The notes under the pieces: model-generated
The model's database searches: none
What the model saw: only the letters and a program-made list of their open reading frames with translations
Told to the model about the DNA's origin: nothing
Source of the DNA: Deltaproteobacteria bacterium
GTDB lineage: Bacteria; Desulfobacterota; Deferrimicrobia; Deferrimicrobiales; Deferrimicrobiaceae
Direction of reading: 5' to 3'
DNA: 5,973 bases
Assembly (NCBI GenBank): GCA_003513855.1
Contig: DOTC01000053.1
Coordinates: 1,624-7,596 of the forward strand
Shown here: in pieces, positions 5,148-5,973 of the stretch
Position numbering within the stretch: the first letter of the stretch is position 1
How the letters are laid out: the number at the start of each line of letters is the position of its first letter
Position numbers and translations under genes: made by a program

Positions 5148-5973
5148 ATGAGAAAAATCCTTATCACATATCTCCCCGCTTCATTGCTCTTGGCTATTCT
5201 GGCAATGGTCCTTTTCACGTGTGGAGGTGGTGGAGATGGTGGTGGCGGAGTGAGCAGTACAGCCACATTGACCGGCCTTTCCATCGACGGCCCGTCGTCG
5301 ATGCCCGTGAACGGTACAGCCACCTACACGGCGATGGCGAGTTGGGACGACAATACAACATCTGTGGTGACACCGAACTGGGACGTCGATCTGCAAATGG
5401 CCTCGATCACTCCAGGCGGGGTGCTATCTTGCCAGGATATCGCCAGCAATCAGACGGCGACAATTACAGCCAACTATTCCTCCGGAGGGATCACCGAAAC
5501 GGACACAATGGATGTGACCATCGTCAACGGAACACCCGTTGCATGGCAACCCAATTGGGTTACAGGATCGGCATGGTTTGAGGAGAATATCGGCGCAGGG
5601 GATGTTTATAGCTCCTATCTATATATGTTCAATAGCGATTCCTCGTTCCGGCGGTATGGTTATGAGAACCCTCCTGATACAAGCGATTACGTTACCGGGT
5701 CCTGGAGCATCGCGTCCGGGAATTTGATTCTAACCATCCCAGGGCAGGGGACGATTACGGTGACCCTCTTGGTTGATCCCTTTATTTTAGCTCAGGTATC
5801 GGTCGACGAAGGAACCGGAACTCCATACAACACGACCTGGGAGTGGACCGGGCCAGGCCCCTACCCGTTCGACGAATCCCTTATTCCTGGGACCTATGTC
5901 AATCAATTTGGGGATACATGGATTTTTAATTCCAACGGGACGGGGTCCACTACCGGCGATGGAGGGTGGACAT
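5148..5973 (+). CDS. Exported Ig-like-domain protein, probable lipoprotein, partial
   Basis: This frame runs open from the ATG at 5148 to the right edge (275 codons, no stop), so the C-terminus is missing. The start has AGGA (5137-5140) seven bases upstream. Residues 1-24 form a signal sequence (MRKILITYLPASLLLAILAM, then VLFT) ending at Cys25, followed by the flexible linker GGGGDGGGG. Thr at -1 makes the lipobox imperfect, but Cys followed by a poly-Gly linker is typical of surface lipoproteins. Residues about 40-127 resemble a bacterial Ig-like (BIG) domain: LTGLSIDGPSSMPVNGTATY at 41-60 through ATITANYSSGG to MDVTIVN. Beyond this come aromatic-rich beta segments with a repeated pattern, FNSDSSF then GSWSI (161-188), and FNSNGTG then GGWT (260-275). 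Codon use is far less GC-biased than in the upstream operon. Function is unknown; a cell-surface or adhesive role is inference only. Confidence 0.8.
   Translation, partial: MRKILITYLPASLLLAILAMVLFTCGGGGDGGGGVSSTATLTGLSIDGPSSMPVNGTATYTAMASWDDNTTSVVTPNWDVDLQMASITPGGVLSCQDIASNQTATITANYSSGGITETDTMDVTIVNGTPVAWQPNWVTGSAWFEENIGAGDVYSSYLYMFNSDSSFRRYGYENPPDTSDYVTGSWSIASGNLILTIPGQGTITVTLLVDPFILAQVSVDEGTGTPYNTTWEWTGPGPYPFDESLIPGTYVNQFGDTWIFNSNGTGSTTGDGGWT

Noticed and set aside
5045..5581. Open frame of 178 codons overlapping the start of the lipoprotein gene
   Set aside because: Its translation has no signal sequence or domain and is rich in Arg/His. The alternative frame from 5148 has a ribosome binding site, a signal peptide and an Ig-like domain.

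Overview
The window comes from a high-GC bacterial chromosome. The coding part between about 550 and 4650 is strongly GC-rich, and a 60-base sample at 3421-3480 is 73% G+C. Taxonomic signals are weak. The gene repertoire and the Cys-Gly-rich lipoprotein start at the right edge would suit a delta-proteobacterial or Desulfuromonadota-like organism, but nothing here proves it.

Layout, left to right. (1) The 5' end of a glyceraldehyde-3-phosphate dehydrogenase gene runs off the left edge on the minus strand, behind a perfect TTGACA-16 bp-TATAAT promoter. (2) A roughly 380-base non-coding stretch follows. It contains a well-formed inverted-repeat structure (345-423) and then a TATAAT box, a strong Shine-Dalgarno and an ATG. 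These lead into about 19 codons resembling the N-terminus of a D-2-hydroxyacid dehydrogenase, after which the gene is lost; this looks like a truncated relic. (3) A minus-strand LEA14/WHy-type exported protein gene follows. (4) Divergent from it, with overlapping 5' ends, is a plus-strand three-gene cluster: a COG2509-type FAD-dependent dehydrogenase, a YhaM-like OB-fold plus HD-domain 3'-5' exoribonuclease, and a TraB/GumN-family exported protein. Spacing within the cluster is 3 bp and then a 4-bp GTGA overlap, so it is probably one operon. It ends near a GC-rich hairpin. (5) After about 4690 the composition falls to around 50% G+C. Here there is a roughly 490-base non-coding stretch with repeated TATCTG(G/T)C motifs that may be a mobile-element relic. 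It is followed by the 5' end of an exported, probably lipid-anchored protein with an Ig-like domain, open to the right edge.

The plus-strand operon combines a soluble flavoprotein, an RNA-degrading enzyme and an envelope protein, with no obvious shared pathway. I see no convincing novel defence, mobile or biosynthetic system. The most useful second-look items are the overlapping divergent starts, the hydroxyacid dehydrogenase relic with intact start signals, the folded element at 345-423, and the composition break with repeats before the surface lipoprotein gene.
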